The notes under the pieces: model-generated | What the model was told of the DNA's origin: nothing | Seen by the model: the letters and a program-made list of their open reading frames with translations, nothing else | The model's database searches: none | Shown: positions 49,220 to 59,427 of the stretch, piece by piece | Numbering within the stretch: position 1 is the stretch's first letter | How the letters are laid out: each line of letters begins with the position of its first letter | Made by a program: the position numbers and the translations under genes | Origin: Paenibacillus lemnae | GTDB lineage: Bacteria; Bacillota; Bacilli; Paenibacillales; Paenibacillaceae | Direction: 5' to 3' | DNA: 64,000 bases | NCBI RefSeq assembly: GCF_012933385.1 | Contig: NZ_JABBPN010000004.1 | Coordinates: 62,001-126,000 of the forward strand

Positions 49220-50830
49220 CTACTTCCACAAAATAAACTGTGCGATATTTTTACTGTGATCGCCGATCCGTTCCAGATTGGTCAAGAGATCCAGATAAAT
49301 CGTTCCTGTACCTCCGGAGCACATATTCTGGTTCAAACGCTGAATGTGATTCTTGCGGTATTCTGCCTCCAGCTCGTCCAGTCTGGCTTCGAGGGATAAT
49401 ACCTCTGTCGCGGCCTCTGTATCATGATGCTCTAGCGCAATCAGCGCTTTGGTCACAGCCTGATCCGCCACACTCATCATTTCTTTCAGTTCACCTTCCG
49501 CATCGGCAGACAGATCCAGCTTGTTCGTCATCCGGAATTCTGCAAGCTCCACAATATTTTCCGCATGATCGCCGATCCGCTCCAGATCACTGACCGTTTG
49601 GAACCAGCCCGTAGCCTTCTCGGATTCGCCGGGAGACAAACCTTTTTGATGAATTTTCATAATATAATCGGTAATTTTACGATTCAGTTCATTCACAAGC
49701 TCTTCCTTCTGAAGTGCCGTTTCGGCTGATTTGTTATCTTTGTTAATAAAACAAGCGGTTGCATCCTGAAGAGACTGATGTGCAAACTGACCCATTCTTA
49801 CGATTTCATGCTGCGCTTGGCTAAGAGCCATGGCTGGTGTTGCAAGAAGGCGATCATCCAGGTAAATCGCTTTAAACTGAAGTTCCTCTGTTTTCCCCCG
49901 AATCAATTTTGTCACAATCCAGGCAAGCACAGGTATAAGCGGCAGGAAGATCAGCGTATTCAGCGTATTAAACATCCCGTGAGCATAAGCAATCTGCATC
50001 CGGATGTTGACATCTTCACCAAGCCAGAGCACAAGGTTTAAAACAGGTACTAACAGCAGTGTAAAGAGGGTGGCACCGACAACATTAAAAATAACGTGTA
50101 CAAGCGCGGTCCGCTTGGCTGCTACTGAAGCCCCGATGGATGCCAGCACAGCAGTAATTGTCGTGCCTATATTATCTCCGAACAAGATTGGCAAGGCTGC
50201 CTTCAGATTGATCATTCCTTCGTCCGCAATCGTCTGCAGAATACCGATGGTGGCGCTGGAGCTCTGCACAATCATTGTGAACACTGTCCCGACGATCAGC
50301 CCAAGTACCGGCTGGTGTGACAAATCAACCATGAAATCCGTAAATGCCGGCAGTTCGCGAAGAGGCTTTAAGCCTCCTCCCATTGTCGAGAGACCGAGAA
50401 ACAAGGTTCCGAAGCCGAAGACGATTTGTCCAAAATACTGGTATTTTTTCTTGCTCAAAAAGAACAGAAAAAAAGCACCTATGGCAATAATCGGCAGTGC
50501 GTATTCTTCAATCTTGATTCCCACGATAAAGGCCGTCATAGTCGTTCCAATGTTGGCTCCCATGACTACGCCGATGGCTTGTCTTAACGTCATGAGTCCT
50601 GCATTCACAAGGCCGATCGCCATGACCGTTGTACCGGTGGAAGTTTGAATCAATATGGTCACAACAATGCCGACAAGCACGCCCAGAATTGGATTGGATG
50701 TATACTTCTCCAGAATCCCTCGCATTTTGTCTCCAGCCGATTTTTGAAGACCGTCTGACATGTATTTAATCCCGAAGAGAAATATCCCGAGACCCCCTAC
50801 AAATTTGAACAATATCTCCTGCCAGTCCAA
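49220..50830 (-). CDS. Na/Pi cotransporter family protein with PhoU domain
   Basis: A 536-residue inner-membrane protein. The first ~310 residues hold two inverted Na_Pi_cotrans repeats, with the Q-S/T-S-T motifs L-I-Q-T-S-T-G-T-T near residue 60 and I-V-Q-S-S-S-A-T near 190. The C-terminal ~190 residues form a PhoU-like helical bundle with twice-repeated L-E-R-I-G-D-H. It probably takes up phosphate with sodium. TTG at 50830 is chosen, nine bases after GAGGGGGA and matching the family start D-W-Q-E-I-L-F; the ATG at 50872 has no ribosome site. Confidence 0.87.
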   Translation of the reverse strand: MDWQEILFKFVGGLGIFLFGIKYMSDGLQKSAGDKMRGILEKYTSNPILGVLVGIVVTILIQTSTGTTVMAIGLVNAGLMTLRQAIGVVMGANIGTTMTAFIVGIKIEEYALPIIAIGAFFLFFLSKKKYQYFGQIVFGFGTLFLGLSTMGGGLKPLRELPAFTDFMVDLSHQPVLGLIVGTVFTMIVQSSSATIGILQTIADEGMINLKAALPILFGDNIGTTITAVLASIGASVAAKRTALVHVIFNVVGATLFTLLLVPVLNLVLWLGEDVNIRMQIAYAHGMFNTLNTLIFLPLIPVLAWIVTKLIRGKTEELQFKAIYLDDRLLATPAMALSQAQHEIVRMGQFAHQSLQDATACFINKDNKSAETALQKEELVNELNRKITDYIMKIHQKGLSPGESEKATGWFQTVSDLERIGDHAENIVELAEFRMTNKLDLSADAEGELKEMMSVADQAVTKALIALEHHDTEAATEVLSLEARLDELEAEYRKNHIQRLNQNMCSGGTGTIYLDLLTNLERIGDHSKNIAQFILWK

Positions 50831-50955
50831 TTTTATAGATCCCCCTCTAGTTGATGGTTTAGTTAGCCTCATCTAATTTAGCATATTCGAGTGGGAAGAT
50901 AAATTACTTAAGTTTTTACATATTGTTTGATACCAAATCTGCTTCATCATAATAT

Positions 50956-50990
50956 GAAAAAAGCCGCTGATATTTTAGATCAGCAGGCTT
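50956..50990 (-). terminator. Terminator of the STAS-like gene
   Basis: AAGCCTGCTGAT and ATCAGCGGCTT (minus strand) form a stem with one mismatch and a 7-base loop, followed by TTTTTT. Confidence 0.8.
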
Positions 50991-51014
50991 AAGATCTTAT
51001 CATTATCGAGATTC

Positions 51015-51425
51015 TTATCGGCTGTAATGGTAATCGGGCACTTCATTATATGTATCAAGTGGATTGCTTTTCAGGAAATTCAGAGCCTCTTCATAGCTGT
51101 TCCAATGCGTCTCCGTATGATGTTCTGCTTGTTTGGCTGAACGCTTCAACTGCATTTTCGTAATGGCTCCGTCCACGATGACCGCAGCACGCTGCATGCC
51201 AAAGCCCATGACATCTTTTTGATGTACAACAAGTTCGGCTTGGGATTCTGGCATGAATGCTTTAACGTTTCGCATATCCACAATAACGTCAAATGCTCCA
51301 TTCAGCTGTTTGGCCAACTGTTCAATTTCCCTTGTGATTCTGTGAAAATCTTCAGGTTTCGCTTTTTGATCCCATACAATTTCAATAATGCGGTAGTTTT
51401 TGTCCAAAATTCTCGTTGATGACAT
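51015..51425 (-). CDS. STAS/SpoIIAA-like small protein
   Basis: A 136-residue soluble alpha/beta protein. The pattern of N-terminal strand (Y-R-I-I-E-I-V-W), helix, central strand F-D-V-I-V-D-M-R-N-V and later A-A-V-I-V-D-G with a C-terminal S-Y-E-E-A-L-N-F-L suggests the SpoIIAA-like STAS superfamily, but I cannot confirm it. ATG 51425 follows AGGAG; the 16-residue extension is not supported. Single gene with terminator. Confidence 0.55.
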   Translation of the reverse strand: MSSTRILDKNYRIIEIVWDQKAKPEDFHRITREIEQLAKQLNGAFDVIVDMRNVKAFMPESQAELVVHQKDVMGFGMQRAAVIVDGAITKMQLKRSAKQAEHHTETHWNSYEEALNFLKSNPLDTYNEVPDYHYSR

Positions 51426-51522
51426 ATCATCAGCTCCTGTCATGACATGAATTTCTAAGATGTAAAGATACATCTTTCTCCACTACCATTACCCTGTATA
51501 ATGTTTGTATAAACACTATACA

Positions 51523-53838
51523 TTAATAATTATTTCGTGCCCTGTATTCGGTCGGTGTCAGTCCTGTTATTTTTTTGAAAATTCTTACGAAACTGTTGAC
51601 ATTGGAGTATCCGACCATATCTGCAATGCTTCTTATTTTCTCCTCGCTCCCGGACAGCAGTTCCTTAGCCTTATTCATCCTAAGTTCCATTAAATAATCA
51701 ATAAAATTACATTCGGTCTGTTCCTTGAACAGTTTGCTCAAATGAGACACACTGATGCCGAACTCGCTGGCCAGCAGGTTCAGAGACAGATCGTTGCGCA
51801 TGTAATACTGCTGCAAGTAAAGGAGCACCTTGTCAATGACCTCACTGCGTTCACGGCCGCTTCGCTTCTGCCGGATCAGTTCGATGATACTGTTCATAGT
51901 GTCAGCGGTGTAATGCTCCAGCTGCTCTAACCGCTCGTACTGGTTGAGTTTTTCATAAAGCGACTGCTCAGGAAAGAGGTGGCCTGGATCCACACCGATC
52001 TCAGCTGCCGCTGTGGCTGCCTTCATCATGCACTGAACGACAAGCTGAACAATCAGCTCCGGCGGGACGCTCTGCTCTGCAAGCATCTCAAACCAGCGTC
52101 TCACCTGCAGATGCATTTTTTCATTATCCTGGAGATGGACAGCTGCGAGTATATGATCGGTCATCGCGGCCAGACGGTACAGTTTGGGCGATGGCTCACT
52201 AGAGATATCATCAGCCGTGATGATCGTATTGCTTCCGGTTACCAGCTTATATCTTATAGCTTCTGCCGAGGATTTATAAGATTGATTGAGTTTCTTCAGT
52301 TCGCGAACTACTTCTCCGATTCCGATGGTGACCGTACGGCCAAAATACTGCTGAACAAAATCTTTCAGCAAATCGGCTACCGATACTGCCCGCATCATCA
52401 CTCTCTGCTCATCCTCGGATTCTTCGAAACTCATCAGAATTACGGCTTTGCCGCTTCCGGTTTCGGCAGCCAGGCCCAGATTTTCTGCATTGATCAGCTC
52501 CTCGGCCACATTGCACAAAGCATAGCAGTACAGCGTTAGATCACGAGGACTTGGAATATCCTCGCGGTTATCAAATTCAACACTCATAACGATATATTGT
52601 CCACTATGGAGACTTACCCCGATCCGGTTCATCAGAGACTGCAGTTGAGCAAGATTGTTTCGATTCCCTGAGATCAGATCCGTCATCAGCTTCCATTTGA
52701 TATACGGCCTGCTTTCGTGCACATCCTTTTGCAGCTGTTCCCGATCAAGAAGTATTTCCTGCACGGTAGATTCAAAGTATTGAAATTCATCGCGATACGT
52801 CTTTTTAGATGATGTCGCCTTGAGATGCTGGCTCATCGACTGGATAAACCGGTTAACCGGCTTGTAGGTCCATCTTCCAATTACCGCCGCTGACACAGCA
52901 GCTGCCACAAACAACACCAGGGCCAGCAAGATCAAACCGTTGCGGAAGCCTTCAAGCGGACGTGTCATCTGCACATCAGGTACGACGCGCAGAATAGTCC
53001 ATCCGGAATAATTGCTGTTTACATAAAATACCGATGAATTCGTTTCTTCTACGCGACTTGTGAACATCCCTTCACCATCGGGTGCCTCCATCAGGGTGCT
53101 GATATATGGAAATTCACTAATATCTTTACCAAGCTTGTTCTTGTCTTGATGCAGGATAACGATTCCTTCCCTGTCCACTACAAAAGTCTCGCCGACATCA
53201 TCTCCAGATGAGTTACGAATCAAGTCAAATAATACATCTTCCTTCACGTTGACCGCTGCAGCACCTTTTCTCCCATCCGGGGAATGAATGAGCGGGTACG
53301 TGCGGACCAGTGTTATCACATTTCGGAATATGGGGTAATTGGAGCGGGTCAGCTGAATTTTGCGGGTCGGCATCCAGTTTGCATAACCATCATAGTGCCG
53401 AAACTGGTTGATCCACATAAAATCCTGCTGCAAATCCTGTTCTGTGAGTATGTTTCCGGACACGAGACGATTTTGAACATAGGAATAGAAATCGATAGAA
53501 AATATATAATCATTGCTGTTAATCACATTTGTGATCATGTTCGTAATTCGATACCGGTTATTTCGCATGGCCTGCTCACTGAGATCGTATTCAAAGAAAC
53601 GGATGATATCGTCATGTCTCAGCAGCTGTATCGCCTGTTTGTCGATATTTTGCAGCGCAAGATTCAGCTTATGCTCCTGCTGCTTAAGCAGCTCCATATT
53701 GGTAGCAGTCAGCTGCCGTTCCAACTGCCCGTTAAAGAAAATATAGGTTAAAAAATTAGAAGAACAGACAAGGAGAAGCAGTATGGCGGACAGCATGACA
53801 ATAGCGTTAATCAATCGCTTTTTCTGAATTTGCCCCAT
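51523..53838 (-). CDS. Membrane-bound AraC-family regulator with extracellular sensor
   Basis: A 771-residue one-component sensor-regulator. A membrane helix at about 11-33 and another at about 300-322 flank an extracellular Cache-like domain of about 265 residues. A cytoplasmic linker with a GGDEF-like or YesN-type middle region follows. The C-terminal AraC HTH pair is at about 675-770, with L-N-L-L-A-S-E-F-G-I-S-V-S-H-L-S-K-L-F and the signature N-V-N-S-F-V-R-I-F-K-K-I-T-G-L-T-P-T-E-Y. Such proteins sense oligosaccharides or their binding proteins and switch on the adjacent ABC operon, here the lipoprotein and permeases just upstream. It is 31 bases after the lipoprotein gene. Confidence 0.85.
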   Translation of the reverse strand: MGQIQKKRLINAIVMLSAILLLLVCSSNFLTYIFFNGQLERQLTATNMELLKQQEHKLNLALQNIDKQAIQLLRHDDIIRFFEYDLSEQAMRNNRYRITNMITNVINSNDYIFSIDFYSYVQNRLVSGNILTEQDLQQDFMWINQFRHYDGYANWMPTRKIQLTRSNYPIFRNVITLVRTYPLIHSPDGRKGAAAVNVKEDVLFDLIRNSSGDDVGETFVVDREGIVILHQDKNKLGKDISEFPYISTLMEAPDGEGMFTSRVEETNSSVFYVNSNYSGWTILRVVPDVQMTRPLEGFRNGLILLALVLFVAAAVSAAVIGRWTYKPVNRFIQSMSQHLKATSSKKTYRDEFQYFESTVQEILLDREQLQKDVHESRPYIKWKLMTDLISGNRNNLAQLQSLMNRIGVSLHSGQYIVMSVEFDNREDIPSPRDLTLYCYALCNVAEELINAENLGLAAETGSGKAVILMSFEESEDEQRVMMRAVSVADLLKDFVQQYFGRTVTIGIGEVVRELKKLNQSYKSSAEAIRYKLVTGSNTIITADDISSEPSPKLYRLAAMTDHILAAVHLQDNEKMHLQVRRWFEMLAEQSVPPELIVQLVVQCMMKAATAAAEIGVDPGHLFPEQSLYEKLNQYERLEQLEHYTADTMNSIIELIRQKRSGRERSEVIDKVLLYLQQYYMRNDLSLNLLASEFGISVSHLSKLFKEQTECNFIDYLMELRMNKAKELLSGSEEKIRSIADMVGYSNVNSFVRIFKKITGLTPTEYRARNNY

Positions 53839-53869
53839 GCCTCTCCCACCTTGTCTGTGTTAGATTCAT

Positions 53870-55444
53870 CTAAAAATTAGCTTTATTGTCCTCGTACCAC
53901 TGTTGTGCAATTTTCTCTGCCTCGGGTCCGCCTAAACGAGTCCATTCTTTACGAATCTCCTCAATCGCCCAGTCCGCTGTATACTTCTCTCCTTGGGTTA
54001 CCGTCGTAGCCCGGGTTTCACGAATAAATGTATCCAGTGTAGAACGGATTTCGTTGATTTCATCAAAATTCGGCTGATAAGGGATGTCACGGCGGAACTC
54101 GTTCTTTAACGCGGTCTCCAAAGCCTCTGCACTTAACGTGGCAAGACGCTGTGACAGCTCATCATCTGCAGCCTGCTCGATCAGATCCTCCGGTTTCACT
54201 TCCATTTGTTTCAGAACAGCGTATTCATTTGCATATAAAACTTCTTTGTTGTATTTGTCTGTATCCATCCGCTTGACGGTATCTCCGGATTTGGTGTAAT
54301 GGACCCCTTCTTCCCCGTTCATCAGTGTGAACCATCCTTGATCTACAATCCAGTCCAGGTATTTTACAGCTGTTTCAGGATCTTTCATGTCTTTGTTAAA
54401 AGCTACATAAATATGAGGAATGGCTTCCTGATACAGACCGTGCTTTCCGTTTACGGTTTCTACAGATTCCAGCGGTACCGGCTCGGCATCCGGTACGTTC
54501 GTGAGTAAATCCTTCATCATCAGATCCACTTGACCTGATCCCCACTGAAACATCCAGATCCCCGCCTTGTCTGTAGTCCACAACTGGTTGGCACGCTGAT
54601 TATTGCTGTCCGTGAAATATTCCTTATCGACCAAGCCGAGATCAAACAGCTGCTTCTCCAATGCGATGGCATCCCGGAAGCGATCCAGTGTCGCTCCATA
54701 TTTCATTTGCCCGTCCTCCAAATACCATTGTGTGCTCATGGCAGCGTTCAGGCCAGCATAAATATCTGCTGTGGTCGGCCCTACGATCGGTGTGCTGTCC
54801 GGGTAATGTTCTTTGAATGCTTGCGCTACCTGAATCAGTTCATCCAGGGTCTTTGGCTTCTCCATCCCGATTTCATCAAGCCAATCCTGACGAATCCACA
54901 TGCCATGGTTAGCAACAGCGGTAATTGGACGCTTTGTTGCAACCGCATACATTTTCCCATCATCAAAGGTCAGGTGAGCCTTCAATTCCGGGTTCTCCTC
55001 CAAATACTTTTTATATGAAGTGCTGTACTGCTCAATGTATTCATCGATGGGCTGCACGACCCCTTGTGAGACAAGTCTGCCAATATAGGTCCTGTCGAAT
55101 TCCCAGATGAGATCCGGTGCCTGGTTGGAAGCGATCATGACGTTTAGCGTACTCTGGGCTTCGTTACGCGGTACGGGAACCATCTTCACATCGATCCCTG
55201 ACTGCTCCCGAATCCATTTCACCCAGCGGTTTTCTTCATAAGTACCTTCATCGCTTGACACCTGCCCGCGGTCAAACATGGAAATACTGACTTTTTTGTT
55301 CCCTGAGGCGTTTCCCTTCTCGGAAGAAGATCCTTTCGAGCCATCCGCTTCATTACCACCGCCAGTGCAAGCGCTCAGCATCATGGCCGCAGCCAGCATA
55401 AACACAAACAAAAACCGTCCCTTGGATGTTGGTTTCATGTTCAT
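53870..55444 (-). CDS. Extracellular sugar-binding lipoprotein (LplA/LipO type)
   Basis: The substrate-binding part of an ABC importer; about 524 residues. It has a lipoprotein signal with lipobox L-S-A-C followed by a Gly/Ser linker, then a large type-1 binding-protein fold. It lies behind LplC and LplB homologues in the same direction. Of the ATG codons near GGAGG I use 55444 (5-base spacing); 55438 is equally possible. Substrate probably an oligosaccharide or uronide. The cognate ATPase is not here; in these systems a shared MsmX-type ATPase serves many importers. Confidence 0.88.
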   Translation of the reverse strand: MNMKPTSKGRFLFVFMLAAAMMLSACTGGGNEADGSKGSSSEKGNASGNKKVSISMFDRGQVSSDEGTYEENRWVKWIREQSGIDVKMVPVPRNEAQSTLNVMIASNQAPDLIWEFDRTYIGRLVSQGVVQPIDEYIEQYSTSYKKYLEENPELKAHLTFDDGKMYAVATKRPITAVANHGMWIRQDWLDEIGMEKPKTLDELIQVAQAFKEHYPDSTPIVGPTTADIYAGLNAAMSTQWYLEDGQMKYGATLDRFRDAIALEKQLFDLGLVDKEYFTDSNNQRANQLWTTDKAGIWMFQWGSGQVDLMMKDLLTNVPDAEPVPLESVETVNGKHGLYQEAIPHIYVAFNKDMKDPETAVKYLDWIVDQGWFTLMNGEEGVHYTKSGDTVKRMDTDKYNKEVLYANEYAVLKQMEVKPEDLIEQAADDELSQRLATLSAEALETALKNEFRRDIPYQPNFDEINEIRSTLDTFIRETRATTVTQGEKYTADWAIEEIRKEWTRLGGPEAEKIAQQWYEDNKANF

Positions 55445-55513
55445 CATGACCTCCAATAATTTGATATTTAGTATAACAAATGTATAAATAAAGCGCATTC
55501 ATTAGTTAGCGCC

Positions 55514-56422
55514 TCATCCCTTAACCGAGCCAAGCAGTACCCCCTTAATAAAGTGTCTCTGCAGAAAAGGATACACACACAATATAGGTACAATGGCGAT
55601 AACGACAGCCGCTGCGCGAATGCCTTCCGGTGTCAGGACAACCTGCTGAACCCCTTCGCCACTCCGGAGCATTTCGGGACTTAGCAGCGAAATCATCTGA
55701 TGCAGTTTAACCATAAGCGACAATTTATCTGTATCCCGGATATAAATTAATACATTCATATAGGAATTCCACCAGCCAACAGCATAGAACAGCGTCAGGG
55801 CAGCGATGACCGGTTTACACAGCGGGAGGACGATCTGCCATAAAACCCGAGCTTCTCCTGCTCCGTCTATTTGGGCTGATTCTTCCAGTTCCTGCGGCAG
55901 CCCCTCCATAAATGACTTCATGACAAACATGTTGTACACACTGATTAATGCGGGAAACCATAAACTCCAGTAACTGTTAACGAGACCAAGACTGTTGATC
56001 AGCAAAAAGTTCGGAATCAGCCCTCCACTGAACAGCATCGTAAACAAAATGAGCATCAGCATGGTATTTCTGCCTCTGAGGCGGGATTTTGATAGCGGAT
56101 AGGCCGCAATAATGGTAAATACCATATTCAATACCGTTCCAACGACGGTAATCAGAAAGGTATTCTTCATCGCGACAAAAAGCTGCCCATCTTTGATGAG
56201 ATTAAAATAGGCGTTTATGTTAAACTCAACCGGCCACATGAATACTTCGGCGGCATTAATGGCCCGGCTGCTGCTGAATGATACGGCAATGATATTGATG
56301 AATGGAAACAAAGTCGTATATGCACACAGAGCCAACAAGACATAATTCAGCCATTGCAGTAATCTGGATCGACTAAATGGACGGCGAAGCGGCTTTGCCA
56401 TCGATGTTGTGTCTGTTACCAT
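55514..56422 (-). CDS. Carbohydrate ABC transporter permease (LplC/YtcP type)
   Basis: A 302-residue permease with six membrane helices. The EAA loop contacting the ATPase reads E-E-S-A-Q-I-D-G-A-G-E near residue 190, with the expected G. Its ATG overlaps the end of the upstream permease gene by 7 bases, so translation is coupled. Confidence 0.9.
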   Translation of the reverse strand: MVTDTTSMAKPLRRPFSRSRLLQWLNYVLLALCAYTTLFPFINIIAVSFSSSRAINAAEVFMWPVEFNINAYFNLIKDGQLFVAMKNTFLITVVGTVLNMVFTIIAAYPLSKSRLRGRNTMLMLILFTMLFSGGLIPNFLLINSLGLVNSYWSLWFPALISVYNMFVMKSFMEGLPQELEESAQIDGAGEARVLWQIVLPLCKPVIAALTLFYAVGWWNSYMNVLIYIRDTDKLSLMVKLHQMISLLSPEMLRSGEGVQQVVLTPEGIRAAAVVIAIVPILCVYPFLQRHFIKGVLLGSVKG

Positions 56423-57378
56423 AAGCCTCTCTCCCCCAATGCTTTAATGATTCGGTTCACCGACACGATTAAAATCAGCGCAATCAGTGACTGAAACAGC
56501 CCGAGAGCAGTGGTGTAACTGTACTGCAGGTTCACAATGCCCCGCGTGTACACAAATGTACTGATAACTTCCGCCACACTTGTTACGGCTGGATTCCTAA
56601 GAGCGTACACCTGTTCGAAGCCGACATCCATCATACGCCCGACTTGAAGAATCAATAATATGGCGATCGTACTGCGGATGCCAGGAAGTGTTACGTGCCA
56701 AATCTGTCTTAATTTATTGGCCCCGTCAATTTTAGCAGCTTCATAAAGTGTAGGATCGACCGAAGCCATCGCAGCCAGATACAAAATGGTACCGAATCCC
56801 GCTTCCTTCCAGATCCCTGATCCGATAAATGTAACCGGCCACCAAAACTTGTCAGCAAGGAAATAGATCGGTTCCAGGCCAAACGCCTGCAGTACATAGT
56901 TGACAAAACCGGTAGAGGGAGAGAGCAGGGCAATAATGATGCTCCCCAGCACAATCCAGGAAATAAAATGCGGAATATAAAGCAGATTTTGCAGCGTTCG
57001 CTTATACCACTCCACCCGAACCTCATTCAGAAGCACTGCCAGAATAATAGGAACCGGGAATGCAAACACCAGATGATACAAATTGAGAAGCAGCGTGTTC
57101 TTGAGCACCAGGTAAAATTCTTTACTGGAAAACAGTTTTTCAAACTGCTCAAACCCGACCCACGGACTGCCCCAGATTCCTTCAGACAAGCGGTAATTTT
57201 TGAATGCAATAATCTCTCCTACCATCGGGGCGTATTTAAATAAAACAAGATAGGCGGCAACCGGAAGCAGCAGCAGATAAAGAAAGCGGTTACGGAAAAT
57301 TTCTTTCCAAAGTGCTGACTTCTGTTTCACTTCATTCTTCGAGGATATTGGAGTTTTTAAAGAAGCTTGCCGGTTCAT
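56416..57378 (-). CDS. Carbohydrate ABC transporter permease (LplB/YtcP type)
   Basis: A 320-residue permease with six helices after a basic N-terminus. The EAA loop reads Y-E-A-A-K-I-D-G-A-N-K near residue 220. The ATG at 57378 is spaced 6 bases from AAAGGAG; the ATG two codons earlier abuts it. First gene of the LplB-LplC-lipoprotein-regulator operon. Confidence 0.9.
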   Translation of the reverse strand: MNRQASLKTPISSKNEVKQKSALWKEIFRNRFLYLLLLPVAAYLVLFKYAPMVGEIIAFKNYRLSEGIWGSPWVGFEQFEKLFSSKEFYLVLKNTLLLNLYHLVFAFPVPIILAVLLNEVRVEWYKRTLQNLLYIPHFISWIVLGSIIIALLSPSTGFVNYVLQAFGLEPIYFLADKFWWPVTFIGSGIWKEAGFGTILYLAAMASVDPTLYEAAKIDGANKLRQIWHVTLPGIRSTIAILLILQVGRMMDVGFEQVYALRNPAVTSVAEVISTFVYTRGIVNLQYSYTTALGLFQSLIALILIVSVNRIIKALGERGLW

Positions 57379-57565
57379 ATGCATCTCCTTTCTGTCATCG
57401 TTTTTATTCGCCTTTCAGCTCCCCTTCAAGCTATCACAGCAGTCTGACGGGTTGATAGCTTCCATTTTTGTGGGACTACACTTTCCGCGTGATCGGCTGT
57501 ATTCTTTTTTTGTTATGACACACCATTTCGGCGGAAATAGATTAAATTGCTCTTGAAAACCTGAA

Positions 57566-57608
57566 TAAGAGCCGTACTAAGCAAAATTCTCTGCTCAGTA
57601 CGGCTCTG
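57566..57608 (-). terminator. Terminator after the second lipoprotein gene
   Basis: AGAGCCGTACT and AGTACGGCTCT, with further pairing in AGCA/TGCT, form a long stem followed by TATT. It separates the HK-RR-lipoprotein unit from the permease operon. Confidence 0.85.
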
Positions 57609-57646
57609 TTATTTCTTGAACAGCTGTTCTTTGTTGAGGCTTTGTA

Positions 57647-59413
57647 CTAAAATGGCAGATCAACAGCAGTAATTCCTTTCTTGGCCAGATCCTGCAGGTG
57701 ATTCTGGTACATTGCGCGCTCCACCTCTTGAGCGCCAGCGGCGTCCATCATATCTATAAATGTCTTGTAAGTGTTGTCAAATTCCGCATCTGAGGCTGCC
57801 ATAATCAAATGAAGAATTGCTTTATTCCACAGCTCTTTGATATTGGCATTGATAACCCCTTCTCTGGAAGAGCCCTCAGGCTCCAGGTTGCTCATCCCCA
57901 GTGGATAATCGTCATAACCGAAGCGCGACAGCTTCATGGAAGCATTATATTCATCGGGACGAGATAAGATCATTTCCCGTAACTCAGCCTTATTCAGCAT
58001 TGGACTGTCTCTCCATAACAAAGTTGAGGCACCAAATCCATATTGCTGCTGCCATTCCAAATAGTCCTTGTTCATCAATTCGCGGACCTCAGGGACATAC
58101 CTGGGAAGACCGCTCTCCATAGTGAATGTCTCGCCTTCCTTGCCGTAAAGAAAATCGAGCTGACCTTCATCTGACCATGCATACTCCGCAAACCTTATAA
58201 TTCGCTCCGGGTTTTTCGCCTTTTTAGTTATAAAGAATCCCTGCCAGCCAAGCAGCCGTGACGCAGGAAAGCGAAGTATGCGGTCTCCCGCCTTCAGACC
58301 GTCCAGTACAAGATAGGTCTTTTCTTTGCCCAGTGCAGTCCCGATGGTCGGGTTAAACTGACTGTACATCCCGTTGAGGAATTGTGATGCAACCGCATAT
58401 TCTGCCCGGTACATTCCTTCTTCATATTGAACTTGTTTGGCAATTAAAAATTTTGGATCAAGCAGCTCCTCCCGGTAAAGTCTGTTCACAAATCGGAAGG
58501 CTTCAATAAAGCCGGAATGACGCATGGGATATAAAATCTTTTTTTCCTCCACTATAATTCGTTCTTCCTGCAAATAAGGCGCAAACGTATAAATCAAATA
58601 GTCGAGTGACAGACTGCCGCTGAATCCGTTCTTAGCCACATCAAAGAAATCAAGAGCCAACGGATAACGCGCATATCCTTGCTGCTTAATATCGGTTAGA
58701 ATGTTCTTCAAATCCTCGACTGTTTCCAACTTGGGTTTGCCCAGCTGCTCGTAGATGTCTCTGCGAATAAACCAAGGGCGGATTGAGATAACCGGCTTGC
58801 CTTCCTTTAATCGGTTCTCCTGCTCATACACATTCGGCAGATACCATAGCAGTCCATTTTTAGCGTGATACTTTACCATATCCGGGTCTAGAATATTCCA
58901 AAAACCAGGGGCAAACCTGTTAATCAATTCGTTCATAGAATAAACAAGTCCTCCATCGATCAATTTAGCGACGGCCGGACTGTTCCAATCCACCATGATA
59001 GTATCCGGCAGCTCACCGGTCGAGATCATCATGTTCAGATCATCCTCATCGCTTCCTGCTGACAGCTTGCGGTCAATACGCACACCTGTCTTCTCAGTAA
59101 TCAGCTTCATCGCATATTGATCTCTCCAGACGTAATGTCCTGCCCAATTACCGTAGAAAAACTGGGTGAAGCTGAAGGGTGAGGTATCCTCTCTCCAGGA
59201 GAGCTCTCCGTATCTGGTTGTATGCTGAGTTAGATATTCTTCCTGTTTCATGACAGCATCTGGTGAACTTAAAGAGGATTTCGAGAAGTTTTGATCAACA
59301 GCAACCGGGAGCTCAGCATATTCAGAACTTTTACAGCCGGCCAGAATCATTGCTGTCAGAAGCATCATTTTTAAACAAGTCATAACATGTATGTGGTTTA
59401 TCCCGTGTTTCAT
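57647..59413 (-). CDS. Extracellular solute-binding lipoprotein, second
   Basis: A 588-residue lipoprotein with lipobox I-L-A-G-C near residue 27 and a binding-protein fold rich in aromatic residues. It shows L-P-D-T-I-M-V-D-W and a W-x-G-F-F-I-T-K-K-A-K-N-P-E-R-I segment typical of LipO-type proteins. It follows the two-component genes by 14 bases and precedes a terminator, so it is likely part of that transcript. It could feed the permeases downstream or serve as a sensory binding protein for the kinase. AGGAGG is 8 bases before the ATG. Confidence 0.82.
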   Translation of the reverse strand: MKHGINHIHVMTCLKMMLLTAMILAGCKSSEYAELPVAVDQNFSKSSLSSPDAVMKQEEYLTQHTTRYGELSWREDTSPFSFTQFFYGNWAGHYVWRDQYAMKLITEKTGVRIDRKLSAGSDEDDLNMMISTGELPDTIMVDWNSPAVAKLIDGGLVYSMNELINRFAPGFWNILDPDMVKYHAKNGLLWYLPNVYEQENRLKEGKPVISIRPWFIRRDIYEQLGKPKLETVEDLKNILTDIKQQGYARYPLALDFFDVAKNGFSGSLSLDYLIYTFAPYLQEERIIVEEKKILYPMRHSGFIEAFRFVNRLYREELLDPKFLIAKQVQYEEGMYRAEYAVASQFLNGMYSQFNPTIGTALGKEKTYLVLDGLKAGDRILRFPASRLLGWQGFFITKKAKNPERIIRFAEYAWSDEGQLDFLYGKEGETFTMESGLPRYVPEVRELMNKDYLEWQQQYGFGASTLLWRDSPMLNKAELREMILSRPDEYNASMKLSRFGYDDYPLGMSNLEPEGSSREGVINANIKELWNKAILHLIMAASDAEFDNTYKTFIDMMDAAGAQEVERAMYQNHLQDLAKKGITAVDLPF

Positions 59414-59427
59414 CTCCTTGTCCTCCT